From an uncultured Bacteroidales bacterium (lineage in GTDB: Bacteria; Bacteroidota; Bacteroidia; Bacteroidales; Paludibacteraceae): DNA of 64,000 nucleotides. Positions 63,361 through 64,000 of the stretch are shown one piece after another (position 1 is the stretch's first letter; each line of letters starts with the position of its first letter). The notes under the pieces are model-generated. The model worked only from the letters and a program-made list of their open reading frames with translations. It was not told the DNA's origin and ran no database searches. Location of the stretch: positions 82,366 through 146,365 of the forward strand of contig CAIWCC010000099.1 in assembly GCA_903911085.1 (NCBI GenBank), in the 5' to 3' direction. The position numbers and the translations under genes are program-made.

Positions 63361-63515
63361 CCCCCTAACGACCGAGTCTATGGGCATTTGGCGGCTTGCG
63401 AGAGCATTCGCTGTCGTGAAACGACAAAGTGAATTGCAAATCAGCGAAGCTAATGCGGGAGCAAAACCGCCGGAATGCACGTCAGCCAGCCAATGCCAAT
63501 AGGCGCGTGTTGAAC
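63361..63515 (-). repeat. A-type palindromic repeat R6 (attC-like, canonical-looking left core)
   Basis: 155 bp. Minus sense starts GTTCAACACGCGCCTATTGG and ends GACTCGGTCGTTAGGGGG. GTTCAAC fits the RYYYAAC core of attC sites; the right core GTTAGGG departs from GTTRRRY only at the last base. The outer 40-bp arms pair imperfectly, and the centre forms TTCGCTG/CAGCGAA around TGTCGTTTCACGACA. Confidence 0.7.
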
Positions 63516-64000
63516 TAAACCTTCGGTAATCAACCTACCATTCACCTAATTTTTCTTATCAGCATCCAAAAGTAGATAATTATTCTGATATTCACATTAC
63601 AAATCATTTTAAATGTGAATATATGCAATCAAAATCATAAAAAAAAGGCTATGTTTCTTTAGTAGAGCAAGCCCACACTGCAAAGTGGGACATTTGCACA
63701 CCGTGAGTACTTGGAGCGCACGTGCACCACCACCAGCCGATGCTGTTCACCGTGCAGCCATAAATGCTGCTGCACAAAAAATAAGTCACTGATAATCAAT
63801 ACTCGGCTTCCTGAAACGAAGCTCGACAGCCATTGTATTGCCTAAACATAACTAAATAGGACAGAAATGCCCTATAAAGCGACAAAACCTGAACTTTTCA
63901 TGTTTCGAAAACACCCAATCTAGCGTTATTTGATAGTAAAAAACTGGTTTTTAAGCTTTGTAGGTTAGCCTCAACCAACCCAAGCTCAACCAATAATACA
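63516..64000. other. Non-coding stretch with a GC-richer structured block
   Basis: No ORF in the track and none found by eye. About 63670-63780 is markedly richer in G+C than its surroundings and contains short hairpins (CCCACACTGCAAAGTGGG; GTGCAGC/GCTGCAC around 63753-63776). It might be a structured RNA, the edge of another repeat, or the decayed end of a gene beyond the window. Function unknown. Confidence 0.4.

Overview
The window is AT-rich bacterial DNA from a member of the Bacteroidota, most likely an environmental or anaerobic member of the Bacteroidales. The evidence is three SusC/SusD pairs, a hybrid two-component system (HTCS) regulator, many lipoprotein signals, several C-termini that look like type IX secretion (T9SS) sorting domains, and repeated Bacteroidetes-type -7 promoter boxes (TAnnTTTG). 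The species cannot be fixed from sequence alone. No rRNA, tRNA, CRISPR array, integrase or transposase gene was seen.

Region 1 (1-14.2 kb, all minus strand) encodes large secreted proteins. Four are paralogues built on a laminin-G-like sandwich with carbohydrate-binding-like insertions. With them lie a GH128-type glucanase and a sialate O-acetylesterase-like SGNH hydrolase. A promoter near 14.21 kb and a hairpin terminator at 4.11 kb bound a likely five-gene operon. The leftmost gene runs off the window edge. Region 2 (14.4-30.9 kb, minus) is a polysaccharide utilisation locus: SusC-SusD-SusC-SusD, GH116, GH30, GH2 and an RbsD/FucU-like lipoprotein. GH30 resembles beta-1,6-glucanases and GH128 is a beta-1,3-glucanase family, so a beta-1,3/1,6-glucan or a related glucoside is a reasonable but unproven substrate.

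Region 3 (31-40.1 kb, minus) adds further glycan-active genes: GH29 fucosidase, BNR/sialidase-like protein, GH43, a serine-type sulfatase and a GH2 beta-galactosidase. Miniature inverted-repeat elements bracket the BNR gene, and a third copy lies at 3.85 kb. Region 4 (40.4-55.2 kb, plus) holds the HTCS regulator and a second SusC/SusD operon with a Zn-metallopeptidase, a DUF4302 lipoprotein and a choice-of-anchor-J T9SS protein. This operon carries no glycosidase and looks more like a protein/peptide or other non-glycan uptake module.

Region 5 (55.2-63.6 kb, all minus) is the most unusual part. It is a series of unrelated accessory genes: a lipoprotein, a Hint-domain secreted protein, a BACON-like/propeller lipoprotein, RsgA, a GNAT acetyltransferase and a Fic protein. 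Most are separated by 80-155 bp structured repeats. Three of these repeats are long imperfect palindromes ending in AAC/GTT, whose arms co-vary between copies. The layout resembles an integron-type gene cassette array without a visible integrase. The Fic gene is preceded by two 41-nt operator-like repeats and carries its own C-terminal HTH.
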